The notes under the pieces were generated by a model. The model worked only from the letters and a program-made list of their open reading frames with translations, was not told the origin of the DNA and did no database searches. Position numbers and translations under genes: made by a program. A stretch of 64,000 bases of DNA from Desulfosporosinus sp. Sb-LF (GTDB lineage: Bacteria > Bacillota > Desulfitobacteriia > Desulfitobacteriales > Desulfitobacteriaceae), in NCBI RefSeq assembly GCF_004766055.1, contig NZ_SPQR01000003.1:310001-374000 (forward strand), given 5' to 3'. Shown here piece after piece: positions 7,426 through 16,897 of the stretch; positions within the stretch are counted from its first letter, which is position 1; each line of letters starts with the position of its first letter.

Positions 7426-7572
7426 CTATTTATGAACTCTAATTTTTTGGCCAGGATAAATCAGATGCGGATTCTTAATGTGTGGATTCAAGGAAATCAG
7501 ATGATGAACGTGTGTCCTGTGATGTCTAGCTATATGATGCAGAGTTTCACCTTTGCGTACATGATGATACAT
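7426..7572 (-). CDS. histidine-rich LysM miniprotein
   Basis: 48 residues, essentially one LysM domain: VRKGETLHHIARHH at the start and NPHLIYPGQKIRVHK at the end match the family's GDTLxxIA and PGQxLxIP motifs. LysM domains bind N-acetylglucosamine glycans of peptidoglycan or cortex. Twelve of 48 residues are histidine, which is striking and suggests metal binding or a pH-dependent interaction. ATG at 7572 follows GAGGGGG and is preferred to the longer frame from 7695, which would run through a terminator. There is no signal peptide, so it is probably a spore-coat type protein rather than a secreted one. Confidence 0.75.
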   Translation of the reverse strand: MYHHVRKGETLHHIARHHRTHVHHLISLNPHIKNPHLIYPGQKIRVHK

Positions 7573-7639
7573 ACTATAAACCCCCTCTTTTTGACTACAC
7601 TCCAGATTATGCCAAAGATGATTTCTTAGTGCTTGTGCA

Positions 7640-7680
7640 AAAAATAAAAAAAGTCCCTCCGGCCATAAAACGGAAGGACT
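7640..7680 (-). terminator. terminator of the upstream small gene
   Basis: On the complement, AGTCCTTCCG pairs with CGGAGGGACT (one mismatch) and is followed by TTTTTTTATTTTTTG. It separates the gene at 7697 from the LysM gene. Confidence 0.75.
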
Positions 7681-7696
7681 AAATGATGTCGACATA

Positions 7697-7948
7697 TTAT
7701 ACTATATATTTACATATTTGTGTCAAATAGTATTTTGGCAATTTATTACTTCTTGATATCTTGAGCAAATATAAAGGGCCTAGCATTGCTACAATGATCT
7801 CAACGTTGGTATTATCATGCAGTGCAAGTTCATAAGCAGACTTTATTGAGTCAAATTCTGTTTGTCTAGTTGCTTCAGCCGAATCGAATTCCGCCTCCCA
7901 CTCTGCGACCTTAGCCTCTATGATAGGGACATAGTTTGAACTCAACAC
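7697..7948 (-). CDS. small helical protein of unknown function
   Basis: 83 residues starting at GTG 7948 with GGAG six bases upstream. Residues 8-45 are strongly charged and helical (AKVAEWEAEFDSAEATRQTE...), as in a coiled coil. The C-terminal part is more hydrophobic (VEIIVAMLGPLYLLKI). No family is recognised. A good terminator directly after the stop supports a real gene. Confidence 0.45.
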   Translation of the reverse strand: MLSSNYVPIIEAKVAEWEAEFDSAEATRQTEFDSIKSAYELALHDNTNVEIIVAMLGPLYLLKISRSNKLPKYYLTQICKYIV

Positions 7949-7992
7949 CCCTGCTCCATTGTCCAGTATAAAACATGTCTATATGCACACCA

Positions 7993-8049
7993 CAAAAACA
8001 ATGAAGAAAGAGGCTTTCCAAAAGTTCAGTAAACTCATGAAAAGCCTCT
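7993..8049. repeat. copy C of the dispersed hairpin repeat
   Basis: AGAGGCTTTCC...AAGTTCAGTAAACT...TGAAAAGCCTCT forms a near-complete stem like copy A at 768-821. It lies between the small helical gene and groEL, where it could act as a terminator. Confidence 0.6.
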
Positions 8050-8181
8050 AACCAGAAGCCATACCTTTATCAGGTATGGATATCCTTTATTCCATTGCGT
8101 TACCTTTTCGTTATCTTTGGGGATAGTATAGGGTTCAAGCAAGGCCTAAACCCTTGGTATACGCGGGTTTTTTGACATCTA

Positions 8182-9837
<1,656 letters not shown>

Positions 9838-9851
9838 TTAAATTTAATGAA

Positions 9852-10136
9852 CTAGCCAATAATTGCTAAAATATCTGCTTCTTTCAGGATTAAGTATTCT
9901 TCACCATCGTACTTTACTTCGGTACCTGCATATTTGGAATAAATTACACGATCACTTACTTTAACATCAAGGGCTAGGCGAGTACCCTTTTCCATTTTAC
10001 CAGGACCTACAGCAACAACTTCGCCTTCTTGTGGCTTTTCCTTAGCGGTATCCGGCATTATAATTCCGCTCTTAGTTTTTTCTTCCATTGGGAGTGCTTT
10101 AATGATCACCCGGTCTGCGAGAGGTTTAATGTTCAT
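9852..10136 (-). CDS. groES: co-chaperonin GroES
   Basis: 94 residues, normal length. It begins [13 protein letters not shown], with the mobile-loop region [21 protein letters not shown] and the conserved end [12 protein letters not shown]. The heptameric lid binds GroEL through the mobile loop and closes the folding chamber in the ATP state. It is first in the groES-groEL operon, with an AAGGAGGGAC ribosome-binding site before ATG 10136 and a CIRCE operator about 40 bp upstream. Confidence 0.98.
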   Translation of the reverse strand: MNIKPLADRVIIKALPMEEKTKSGIIMPDTAKEKPQEGEVVAVGPGKMEKGTRLALDVKVSDRVIYSKYAGTEVKYDGEEYLILKEADILAIIG

Positions 10137-10173
10137 GAAGAAAGTCCCTCCTTAATGTTTTGTTAAATATCTG

Positions 10174-10200
10174 TTAGCACTCGCCTCAATTGAGTGCTAA
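10174..10200 (-). promoter_or_regulatory. CIRCE operator (HrcA binding site)
   Basis: A perfect TTAGCACTC-N9-GAGTGCTAA inverted repeat. In Firmicutes, HrcA represses groESL from this element, and GroEL activity feeds back on HrcA. It lies in the groES leader. Confidence 0.97.
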
Positions 10201-10413
10201 CAATATATCTATAATAATATGCAAGGGGCTGCGGGAAAGCAACCCCCCATATACTCCAAAAACAAGCAAATAACTATAACTTCCTCTAGAAATCGAGTCT
10301 TTGCTTACTATTTTAGGCCCGTTAGATATTTAATACTCACAAGGCCCCCTCCCAGACGCATTCGTACTTCGTCTAACACTATAGTTACCAGATTGTTGCC
10401 CTTCTATGCATAC

Positions 10414-11241
10414 CTATTCTTTTAAAATTAACTTTAATTGTCTCTCAGATATTTCTTCGCACATAGATCCTAACGCTTTCTGAACCGTAACATTCTGCAA
10501 ATTAAGCAGATATATTTTGGTTTTGCCAATTTTTAGTTTTGGATCTGAATGCTCTCTCTCAATGAGCATAATTTCTTTTATCGTGTACCGGATAAATTCT
10601 TTTACCTGTGGAATAGATCGTCCCAGTGATTCCGTCAAGGCGGCCCTGGCCTTTGTTGACGCAACGTAGGGTAGGCGAATCTGAAGATTTCCTAAAACTC
10701 GAATCCCTTGTTCCAGATCTTGCTCTGGATGATACTCCGCTTCGTGCTTTTCATTGAGGACCCACTGTAAAAGATCATCTCCTTCACAATAAGGGTGCAG
10801 CGACTGATGAACACTTCCTGCTATTCCTATCACCTTTACATCCTTACCCCAAGCTCGAACTTTTCTTAAGAGTGAAAGAAAATCTCCATCCCCCGTAAGC
10901 AACAAAAATAGGTCAAACGTTGCCGCCCGTGTGAGCAAAATTTCCTGAGCTTCAAGCATCAACTCCAAATCAGCGGCATTATGGCGAAGTCCGGTACTAG
11001 AGTAATTGTTCTTTCCAAAGACATGACGTGTAAAGACATTCGTTTTCTCAAACGTCGTTTGTGTTCTCCAAAACTCCTCTCGGTCGAAGTTGGCGTAAAG
11101 ATAGATGGCCAATAAATCTGCCTGTATATTCGTGCAATAGAACCGAATAAATTCTACTAACTCCTCTGGCGTTAATTCATACCCTCGTTCCAGTAACCCT
11201 GTCCAAATGTTTTCGTAATCTACAAATGCGATGGCTTTCAA
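10414..11241 (-). CDS. NYN-domain (LabA/DUF88-type) putative ribonuclease
   Basis: 275 residues from TTG 11241, preferred over GTG 11262 because GAGGTGA sits five bases before it. The N-terminal 160 residues are a PIN-like NYN domain with its acidic metal-binding pattern: FVDYEN near residue 8, NAADLEL near 90 and LLTGDGDF near 115. The C-terminal 100 residues include a winged-helix-like segment (ARAALTESLGRSIPQVKEFI). NYN proteins are metal-dependent RNases or RNA-processing factors; the substrate is unknown. It is monocistronic, between groES and the moa operon. Confidence 0.8.
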   Translation of the reverse strand: MKAIAFVDYENIWTGLLERGYELTPEELVEFIRFYCTNIQADLLAIYLYANFDREEFWRTQTTFEKTNVFTRHVFGKNNYSSTGLRHNAADLELMLEAQEILLTRAATFDLFLLLTGDGDFLSLLRKVRAWGKDVKVIGIAGSVHQSLHPYCEGDDLLQWVLNEKHEAEYHPEQDLEQGIRVLGNLQIRLPYVASTKARAALTESLGRSIPQVKEFIRYTIKEIMLIEREHSDPKLKIGKTKIYLLNLQNVTVQKALGSMCEEISERQLKLILKE

Positions 11242-11410
11242 TTTGTTCACCTCACAAGCCACTTCTCTTTAATACCATCCTACGCAGAACTAAGACAAAC
11301 GTGACAAGCTACCTCTAAAAAGGAGTATAAAAGGTTCGAGTTCTAGCCTGTTTTCAGATACGTCTTACAGTAATGAAGAATTGGAAGATCCTATGAAAAT
11401 GTAATATTCC

Positions 11411-11482
11411 TTGGGATTAAATGGAAATCCCAAAACAAAGAGAGGGCTGTAACAAACTGGCAATAATTTTTGTTACAACCCC
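11411..11482 (-). terminator. terminator region of the moa operon
   Basis: Two hairpins lie between moaB and the NYN gene: 11444-11482 (GGGCTGTAACAAA pairing with TTTGTTACAACCC, one G-U) and 11411-11433 (TTGGGATT/AATCCCAA). On the complement the larger one follows moaB. Confidence 0.6.
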
Positions 11483-11592
11483 TTATATCTCATTAACTTT
11501 ATAGACGACATTTGACTGACTTAACCTCACTTGAGAGTAAATTAACATCCCTGCAGAACCTTTTTTTGTACTTAAACGTTATATAGTAGTCG

Positions 11593-12096
11593 CTAATTAT
11601 GTTTTAACGGAGTTGCACATTCACTGGCTTCCCCCTTGAGAATTTGGATTCCATGGGGAATTGCTGCAGCAATTGCGGCGAAGCATTCACGTACCGCTTT
11701 AGGACTACCTGGCATATTAATAATAAGCGTTCGTTTCCGAAGGACTGCTATCGCCCTGCTTAGCATAGCCTTAGGTGTCACTTTTAGGCTTTCCATCCGC
11801 ATCACTTCAGCAATACCCGGCACCATCCGATCTGCCACTGCTAACGTGGCCTCTGGCGTGACATCGCGCATTGAAAATCCTGTTCCACCCGTTGTCAAGA
11901 TCAAATCTAAGCAAAGTTCATCAGCCCATTGGCGCATCGTTTCTTCAAGCTTAGTTTGGTCGTCTGGGAGCACAACATATTCAATAACCTCCCCGCCGAT
12001 GCCCTCAACAAGCTTAGCAAGAGTTGGGCCGGATAGATCCTCCCGTTCTCCACGCGAACCCTTGTCACTTGCTGTAATCACTCCCACTCGAAGCAT
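11593..12096 (-). CDS. moaB: molybdopterin adenylyltransferase / MoaB-MogA family
   Basis: 167 residues. MogA/MoaB proteins adenylate molybdopterin before metal insertion. Family marks are GVITASDKGSRGEREDLSGP at the start, the signature LTTGGTGFSMRDVTPEAT in the middle and NMPGSPKAVRECF near the C-terminus. It is the last gene of a Moco operon; its ATG overlaps the MOSC gene's TAA by one base, implying translational coupling. MogA and MoaB cannot be separated by eye; the length and Firmicute context favour a functional adenylyltransferase. Confidence 0.93.
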   Translation of the reverse strand: MLRVGVITASDKGSRGEREDLSGPTLAKLVEGIGGEVIEYVVLPDDQTKLEETMRQWADELCLDLILTTGGTGFSMRDVTPEATLAVADRMVPGIAEVMRMESLKVTPKAMLSRAIAVLRKRTLIINMPGSPKAVRECFAAIAAAIPHGIQILKGEASECATPLKHN

Positions 12097-12530
12097 TAAT
12101 CCATCACCTCGATGCTATCTCCAACGCGAACAGGTCCACCTTCCAACAACCGAATAAAGATTCCCTCTTTCGGCATTACACAGTCCCCAGCCTGGTAAAA
12201 GATCGCGCATTTCGTATGGCACTCCTTGCCAATTTGTGTGACCTCCCCAACACTTGTTTCCCCAATCTTAAGCTTTGTTCCAATAGGAAGAGTGAATAAT
12301 TCGATTCCTTCAGTCGTCAAGTTCTCCGCAAAATCTCCCGGTCCTACATTTAATCCTTTATCCTGCATAGTTTTGATACTCTCCATCGCTAGTAAGCTAA
12401 CCATGCGATGCCAATCCCCTCCATGGGCATCTCCTTCAAGGCCAAAGTTAACTTTTAGAATCCCTTCACCTACATTTTTCTTGCGCATACCTTTTCGTTC
12501 ACTTGTGCAAACAGCAATTATTTTACCCAT
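12096..12530 (-). CDS. MOSC-domain protein
   Basis: 144 residues from ATG 12530, preferred over the ATG six codons upstream because only the inner one has a plausible ribosome-binding sequence (GAAGG). MOSC is a beta-rich domain related to the C-terminus of Moco sulfurase and carries sulfur or binds Moco. It shows GLEGDAHGGDWHR near residue 36, GPGDFAENLTTEG near 65 and the conserved cysteine run GKECHTKCAIF near 102, a likely sulfur-carrier site. Stand-alone MOSC proteins in moa operons are inferred to help tailor or sulfurate the cofactor. Confidence 0.88.
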   Translation of the reverse strand: MGKIIAVCTSERKGMRKKNVGEGILKVNFGLEGDAHGGDWHRMVSLLAMESIKTMQDKGLNVGPGDFAENLTTEGIELFTLPIGTKLKIGETSVGEVTQIGKECHTKCAIFYQAGDCVMPKEGIFIRLLEGGPVRVGDSIEVMD

Positions 12531-12668
12531 GTTAATACCTTCTTTCATTCAAAACTATTCTACTTTCCTACTAGTTCTTTTAACATAAAACCTTATCGCG
12601 ACTTATGCAGTTAATCATAGATAAGAAATTACAAAGTTATACTAAACTATTTAGTTGAACTTGATCGA

Positions 12669-13136
12669 TCATCGAATAAAATGGCCACTTTTACCCCCCG
12701 ATTTTTCCACGAGATAGATTTCTCCGATTGTCATTGTTTTATCGATCGCTTTACACATATCATAGATTGTTAAAGCTGCAACACTTACAGCCGTTAGGGC
12801 TTCCATCTCCACGCCAGTCTTTCCATGAACCTTCACACGGGCTTCAATCTCTACCTCACCCGGTTCAATAAGCTTGAACTTAAGTTTCGCCCCCGTAATC
12901 GCCAACGGGTGACACATAGGAATTAACTGAGACGTTTGCTTTGCTGCCATGATCCCCGCAACTTGGGCCACTGCCAATACGTCTCCTTTAGCGATTTGGC
13001 CTGATCGAATACGCTCCAATGTATCCGGCTTCATCAGCACTTTTCCATGAGCAACCGCGATACGGGCTGTTTCAGCCTTGTCACTGACGTCCACCATACG
13101 AGCGCGTCCTTCTTCATCAAAATGCGTTAAATCCAT
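12669..13136 (-). CDS. moaC: cyclic pyranopterin monophosphate synthase MoaC
   Basis: 155 residues, standard length. With MoaA it converts GTP to cPMP; MoaC closes the pyranopterin ring from 3',8-cyclo-GTP. Conserved segments are [18 protein letters not shown] at the start, the MCHPLAITG motif near residue 75, [25 protein letters not shown] near 105-130 and the Lys-rich KSGGKSGHF at the C-terminus. It begins 3 bp after moaA, so the two are co-translated. Confidence 0.96.
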   Translation of the reverse strand: MDLTHFDEEGRARMVDVSDKAETARIAVAHGKVLMKPDTLERIRSGQIAKGDVLAVAQVAGIMAAKQTSQLIPMCHPLAITGAKLKFKLIEPGEVEIEARVKVHGKTGVEMEALTAVSVAALTIYDMCKAIDKTMTIGEIYLVEKSGGKSGHFIR

Positions 13137-13139
13137 GCT

Positions 13140-14111
13140 TCACCCTCCGATTTGTGACATTACGCGTTCACCTTGCCATGCTTCGTCATTCATATGATGC
13201 TCCGCTGGTTTATGCCATATTGCCTTTGCAAAGCGATCGAGGATCATTGCATCCGTGCTTCCATTTCGCAAACTTGTTCGCAAATCCACTTCATGTTTGC
13301 TATGTAAACAAGGTCTAAGCTTTCCGTCTGCTGTTAATCGCACACGGTTGCACGTACCACAAAAATGGCGGCTCATGGCACTAATAAAACCGATACTTCC
13401 TTTAAAACCATTTGGACGGAAATATTCCGCAGGCCCTCCACCAGTAATGTCTTGTGTTGGATGGTATTCCTGGATTTCTAAAAGTTCTTTCATTTCCTGG
13501 ATGGAGACAAAATCGTTTCGATGCTCTGAACTAATTCCAATCGGCATAAGTTCGATGAAACGAATATGAAGCGGATATTGTTTAGCTAACGTCAAGAAGT
13601 TCGGTAACTCGTCCGTATTAAACCCACGAACAACTACCACATTAATTTTAACAGGATTGAGACCCGCTTCAAGCGAACGAAAAATCCCTTGGATTACACT
13701 GGATACATCACCCCCACGGGCATTATCACGAAAACGTTCCGGATCCATCGTATCTAAACTGATATTGACGCGGTGTACTCCAGCAGCTTTCAGATCGAAG
13801 GCCATTTCCGGAAGTAGCATACCGTTGGTTGTCAGCATGAGATCCTCAACCCCTGGAAGTTGAGCTCCCTCACGTAAAAAGTCTAAAATTCCTTTCCGAA
13901 CTAATGGTTCTCCCCCCGTTATACGAAAACGGCGAAATCCTAATTGTATACTTATCTTCATGAGCCGCAGTATTTCTTCAAACGAAAGAATGGAGTCATG
14001 TGGCATCCACTGTATTCCTTCCACTGGCATACAGTATTTACAGCGTAAATTACAACGATCCGTCACTGAGATTCGTAGATAGTCAATTTGTCTAAGAAAT
14101 TGATCCTGCAT
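13140..14111 (-). CDS. moaA: GTP 3',8-cyclase MoaA (radical SAM)
   Basis: 323 residues. MoaA uses a radical-SAM [4Fe-4S] cluster, CNLRCKYC (Cys20, 24, 27), and a second C-terminal cluster in CGTCNRVRLTADGKLRPC to rearrange GTP into 3',8-cyclo-GTP, the first Moco step. GGEPLVRKG is the SAM-binding motif. The C-terminal GG tail (SQIGG) needed for activity is present. First gene of moaA-moaC-MOSC-moaB, preceded by a probable Moco riboswitch with its own terminator. Confidence 0.97.
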   Translation of the reverse strand: MQDQFLRQIDYLRISVTDRCNLRCKYCMPVEGIQWMPHDSILSFEEILRLMKISIQLGFRRFRITGGEPLVRKGILDFLREGAQLPGVEDLMLTTNGMLLPEMAFDLKAAGVHRVNISLDTMDPERFRDNARGGDVSSVIQGIFRSLEAGLNPVKINVVVVRGFNTDELPNFLTLAKQYPLHIRFIELMPIGISSEHRNDFVSIQEMKELLEIQEYHPTQDITGGGPAEYFRPNGFKGSIGFISAMSRHFCGTCNRVRLTADGKLRPCLHSKHEVDLRTSLRNGSTDAMILDRFAKAIWHKPAEHHMNDEAWQGERVMSQIGG

Positions 14112-14149
14112 TGCGACGCCTCATTTCAAGATTAAATTTTTGCAAATAA

Positions 14150-14320
14150 AAAAACCCGCGGTCTGTAAACAACCGGGGAATTTTATTCCACCTGCCGACA
14201 GACTCCTTTCCAACAGGAGATATTACAGTTTCCCATAATACCCGAGTGCCTTTAAGACACCAGTCTGGTCACCATAGCTTATGCGTTAGGGGATCCAGTT
14301 TCGGAGCGATGACGATTCAA
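14150..14320 (-). ncRNA. probable molybdenum-cofactor (Moco) riboswitch with terminator
   Basis: The moaA leader on the complement strand is highly structured. In order it reads ATCGCTCCG, GGATCCCCTAACGCATAAGC, TGGTGACCAGACTGGTG, GGCACTCGGGTATTATGGG, a CTCC-TGTTGGAAA-GGAG hairpin and GTCGGCAGG. A GC-rich terminator then follows (CCCCGGT...ACCGCGGG followed by TTTTTTT, complement of about 14152-14178), ending about 40 bases before moaA. The order and conserved purine-rich loops fit the Moco RNA motif as remembered, and the position upstream of moaA fits its known distribution. Repression of moa genes by cofactor or tungsten cofactor is inferred. Exact helices need a covariance model. Confidence 0.72.
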
Positions 14321-14464
14321 TTTAATCTGTTAATGATTAATTCGTTATAAAGAGCGGAATTCCTTTTTCTATTCAAATACATTTTATCTTTTTATTAAAA
14401 AACAATTCAGGTTCCTCTGAAAATATTGTAAACTAGAAGAAAGAAATGTTTATGGGAGGTTTAT

Positions 14465-15250
14465 ATGCCAAACGAAACGGTTACCCTTTCCATTCTTAAA
14501 GCAAACGGGCCACTACTCGAAAATATGGAAGACGCAGTAGTTCGAGAAGTTCCCTTAACCATTCACTACAACCGTGAAGAGATTGCGACGCTTTTATGCT
14601 CCCCTTCCCAAACTGAAGAACTCACCCTCGGATTTTTACTGAATGAAGGATTTATCCGTGTACCTGAAGACGTCTATGAGCTGCGCCACGATCCTTTAGA
14701 CCACTTGGTTTGGGTGGAAGGAAAACCATGTCTGTTGCAAAAAGAACTCATGAGCAAACGATTTGTTTCCGCCTGTTGTGGCAAAAGTAGAGCCTCCTTT
14801 TGCTTTGCAAATGATGTCCTGATGGTTAAACCGCTTACATCGAACCTACGCATACCACTCCAGGTAGCCTATGATTATGCTAAGTTTTTGCAGTCCTATC
14901 TTCCGCTCTTTCAAGAAACCGGCGGAATACACAGTGGCGGAGTGGGCTCTCAGGGCAATGTACTCCTAACAAGCTATGATATCGGCAGACATAATGTCTT
15001 TGATAAACTTAGTGGCAAGGCCTTTCAATCAAACTTAAATCTTGAAAACCATGTAATTTTCTTCAGTGGCCGAGTCTCTTCCGAAATACTACTCAAAGTT
15101 GCCAAAATGAAGGTGCCCATTCTCATTGCCCGTGGTGCACCTACGGACATGGCCCTCTCTCAAGCTACCGCTCTAAATATCACCGTTGTGGGGTTTGCCA
15201 GAGAGCAACGCCTTAATATTTATACCTGCCCTGAGCGAATTCTTCGCTGA
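14465..15250 (+). CDS. fdhD: formate dehydrogenase accessory sulfurtransferase FdhD
   Basis: 261 residues. FdhD passes sulfur from a cysteine desulfurase to the molybdenum or tungsten of formate dehydrogenase and binds the cofactor. Conserved parts are EVPLTIHYNREEIATLLCSP, LTLGFLLNEGFI, GGIHSGGV, the DIGRHNVFDKLSG motif and SGRVSSEILLKVAKM. At the active-cysteine loop the sequence is SACCGKS (Cys104-Cys105), a CC pair instead of the CxxC described for E. coli. ATG follows TGGGAGGTTT. It is transcribed divergently from moaA and lies 3 kb from the formate dehydrogenase it probably serves. Confidence 0.95.
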   Translation: MPNETVTLSILKANGPLLENMEDAVVREVPLTIHYNREEIATLLCSPSQTEELTLGFLLNEGFIRVPEDVYELRHDPLDHLVWVEGKPCLLQKELMSKRFVSACCGKSRASFCFANDVLMVKPLTSNLRIPLQVAYDYAKFLQSYLPLFQETGGIHSGGVGSQGNVLLTSYDIGRHNVFDKLSGKAFQSNLNLENHVIFFSGRVSSEILLKVAKMKVPILIARGAPTDMALSQATALNITVVGFAREQRLNIYTCPERILR

Positions 15251-15326
15251 TAATTTCGCTTTTCACGGTTTGAAGTCGAATCTCGCTTAGGTACCTAAAC
15301 GAGTCCAGTTAATAAGCACATTGAGT

Positions 15327-15935
15327 TTAATAGTCATTTGATGTAAGTGTCCTTTTTCGTTTAAGGATAGCAGTCCATTCTTCAGGTGTATTCACGTTAC
15401 AGAAGACGTCGCTCAAATTTGAAAAGGCTTCTAGTTCCGTTTCTCCCACATATTTCACTGAACAAGCTTGATAAAAATCAATAATCTTGAGGCAACCTGC
15501 CTCGAGATTATTTTTGATTGCGGGAAGGCAACGTCGATGATAAAAGGCGTGTAGTGGGTGGAGGCCGAATTGAAGCCGTGGAACAACAACATCATACTCC
15601 GGAATCCATTTTGCCAAAAAGCGGATGGGATCTACTTCTAAAAATGGCATATCACAGGCCACGAAAAAAACCTTATCATAGGTCGCCGCTTTTAAACCCT
15701 GATAAAGACCTTCTAAAGGGCCTCGGCCAAGAATCTCATCTAAAATGACCGGTACTTCATAGCCTGCATACAGTTCAGGCTTATTGCTGCTAATCAAAAC
15801 TTCTGCAAATACTCCTTGTAAGACAGTTAAACTCCGCTCCACTAAAGGCTTGCCCTCCAGTTCAAGGAAGGCCTTATCTTTATTCATTCGTGAGCTTTTC
15901 CCACCGGCTAATAAAATCCCGGTAGCGTTCAACAT
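15327..15935 (-). CDS. mobA: molybdenum cofactor guanylyltransferase MobA
   Basis: 202 residues from ATG 15935, chosen because AGGAG lies nine bases upstream and the protein then starts at the family N-terminus; the frame extends 45 codons further without a counterpart in MobA. It transfers GMP from GTP to molybdopterin, making the bis-MGD cofactor of the DMSO-reductase family, the class to which all molybdoenzymes in this window belong. The nucleotide-binding loop GILLAGGKSSRMNKDKAFL and the ACDMPFL metal site are intact. Confidence 0.92.
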   Translation of the reverse strand: MLNATGILLAGGKSSRMNKDKAFLELEGKPLVERSLTVLQGVFAEVLISSNKPELYAGYEVPVILDEILGRGPLEGLYQGLKAATYDKVFFVACDMPFLEVDPIRFLAKWIPEYDVVVPRLQFGLHPLHAFYHRRCLPAIKNNLEAGCLKIIDFYQACSVKYVGETELEAFSNLSDVFCNVNTPEEWTAILKRKRTLTSNDY

Positions 15936-16227
15936 TGGAAGTTGCTCCTTGGGTTTCTGTAGTGACTTAGTAATTTTTGAAGACCTCCTCGTATTCAGCA
16001 GACGAGAAGCGTGTCCGAATCCGTTCTTAATAATAGTTACGGGACTCTGATCGCATCGGTCACTTTTCATTTTTCATATACCTTAATGTACCACATCAAA
16101 CTTTTACTGTCACATTAGTAATCTTGAATAGCTCATGATACGATCGACCTGCTCTCTCCTCCTCAGGCATTTGCGTCTCTCGTATGGAAGACACCTCAGG
16201 CAGGAAAAGTGGGAATGATCTATTTAA

Positions 16228-16256
16228 TTTACACTTCTATCGTTTAGTTATATAAT
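16228..16256 (+). promoter_or_regulatory. sigma-A promoter of the thiamine operon
   Basis: TTTACA at 16228-16233 and a perfect TATAAT at 16251-16256, 17 bp apart, about 50 bp before the TPP riboswitch. Confidence 0.75.
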
Positions 16257-16308
16257 GATATTAATACTTAACTGGACAAGTATTAATGCCCACTCAACTA
16301 AATACGTC

Positions 16309-16398
16309 GTTTGCTAGGGGTGCCCTTCGGGGCTGAGATGAGGAAACTCGATCCCTTTGAACCTGATCTGGGTAATACCAGCGGAGGAAAGCTAATCG
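16309..16398 (+). ncRNA. TPP riboswitch (THI element)
   Basis: It contains the family core in order: GGGGTGCCCTTCGGGGCTGA, GATGAGG, then the conserved CTTTGAACCTGATCTGGGT and AATACCAGCGGAGGAAAGC. Binding of thiamine pyrophosphate would favour the terminator at 16422-16456 and shut down the thi genes downstream. Confidence 0.97.
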
Positions 16399-16421
16399 TT
16401 TTACTTATATTTAGGAATATA

Positions 16422-16457
16422 AATGAGAACTGCTTACCGCAGTTCTCATTTTTTTTA
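16422..16457 (+). terminator. riboswitch-controlled terminator
   Basis: AATGAGAACTGC (16422-16433) pairs exactly with GCAGTTCTCATT (16439-16450), followed by TTTTTT. It is the expression platform of the TPP riboswitch. Confidence 0.93.
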
Positions 16458-16523
16458 TAGTTTAAGCCCTCCCTGGTACCATGGCAGTAAGACGGGAACC
16501 ACAGTAAACACGTACGTGATCAA

Positions 16524-16897
16524 GTGAAAGGAAGGCTGTTCCATGCAAATTGTTCCACCCATTCGCCTGCTCAAGCACAGGTTGCTGTAAAGGATGGCAC
16601 AGATTACATCGGAGTAGGACCTTCATTTGCCACCCATACCAAAATCGATGTGTGTGATCCAGTAGGACTGGACTATTTAGACTACGTCGTCAAGAATTTG
16701 GAGATCCCGTTCGTCGCAATTGGCGGCATCAAGGAGCACAATCTGGCCGAAGTTGTTAAGGCGGGAGCTCGGACCATTGCCTTGTCACCGAGATTGTGGG
16801 CAATCTAGACATTCCGGGTAAGATAAAGAGTTTACAACGTATTATGGAGACACAGACCTATTCGCAATATGAAGCATATAGAAAGAGTGTGATTTGA
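16524..16897 (+). pseudogene. thiE: thiE remnant: N-terminally deleted and frameshifted
   Basis: The frame from 16524 encodes the C-terminal half of thiamine-phosphate synthase: NCSTHSPAQAQVAVKDG, DYIGVGPSFATHTK, IPFVAIGGIKEHN and VVKAGARTIAL. The first roughly 90 residues, with the start of the barrel and the diphosphate-binding residues, are missing. At about 16784 one base is lost. In the restored frame the end continues TEIVGNLDIPGKIKSLQRIM and stops at TGA 16895-16897, overlapping the thiC ATG. Both defects should abolish coupling of HMP-PP with the thiazole. The relic remains under TPP riboswitch control, so a functional thiE is probably elsewhere. Confidence 0.85.
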
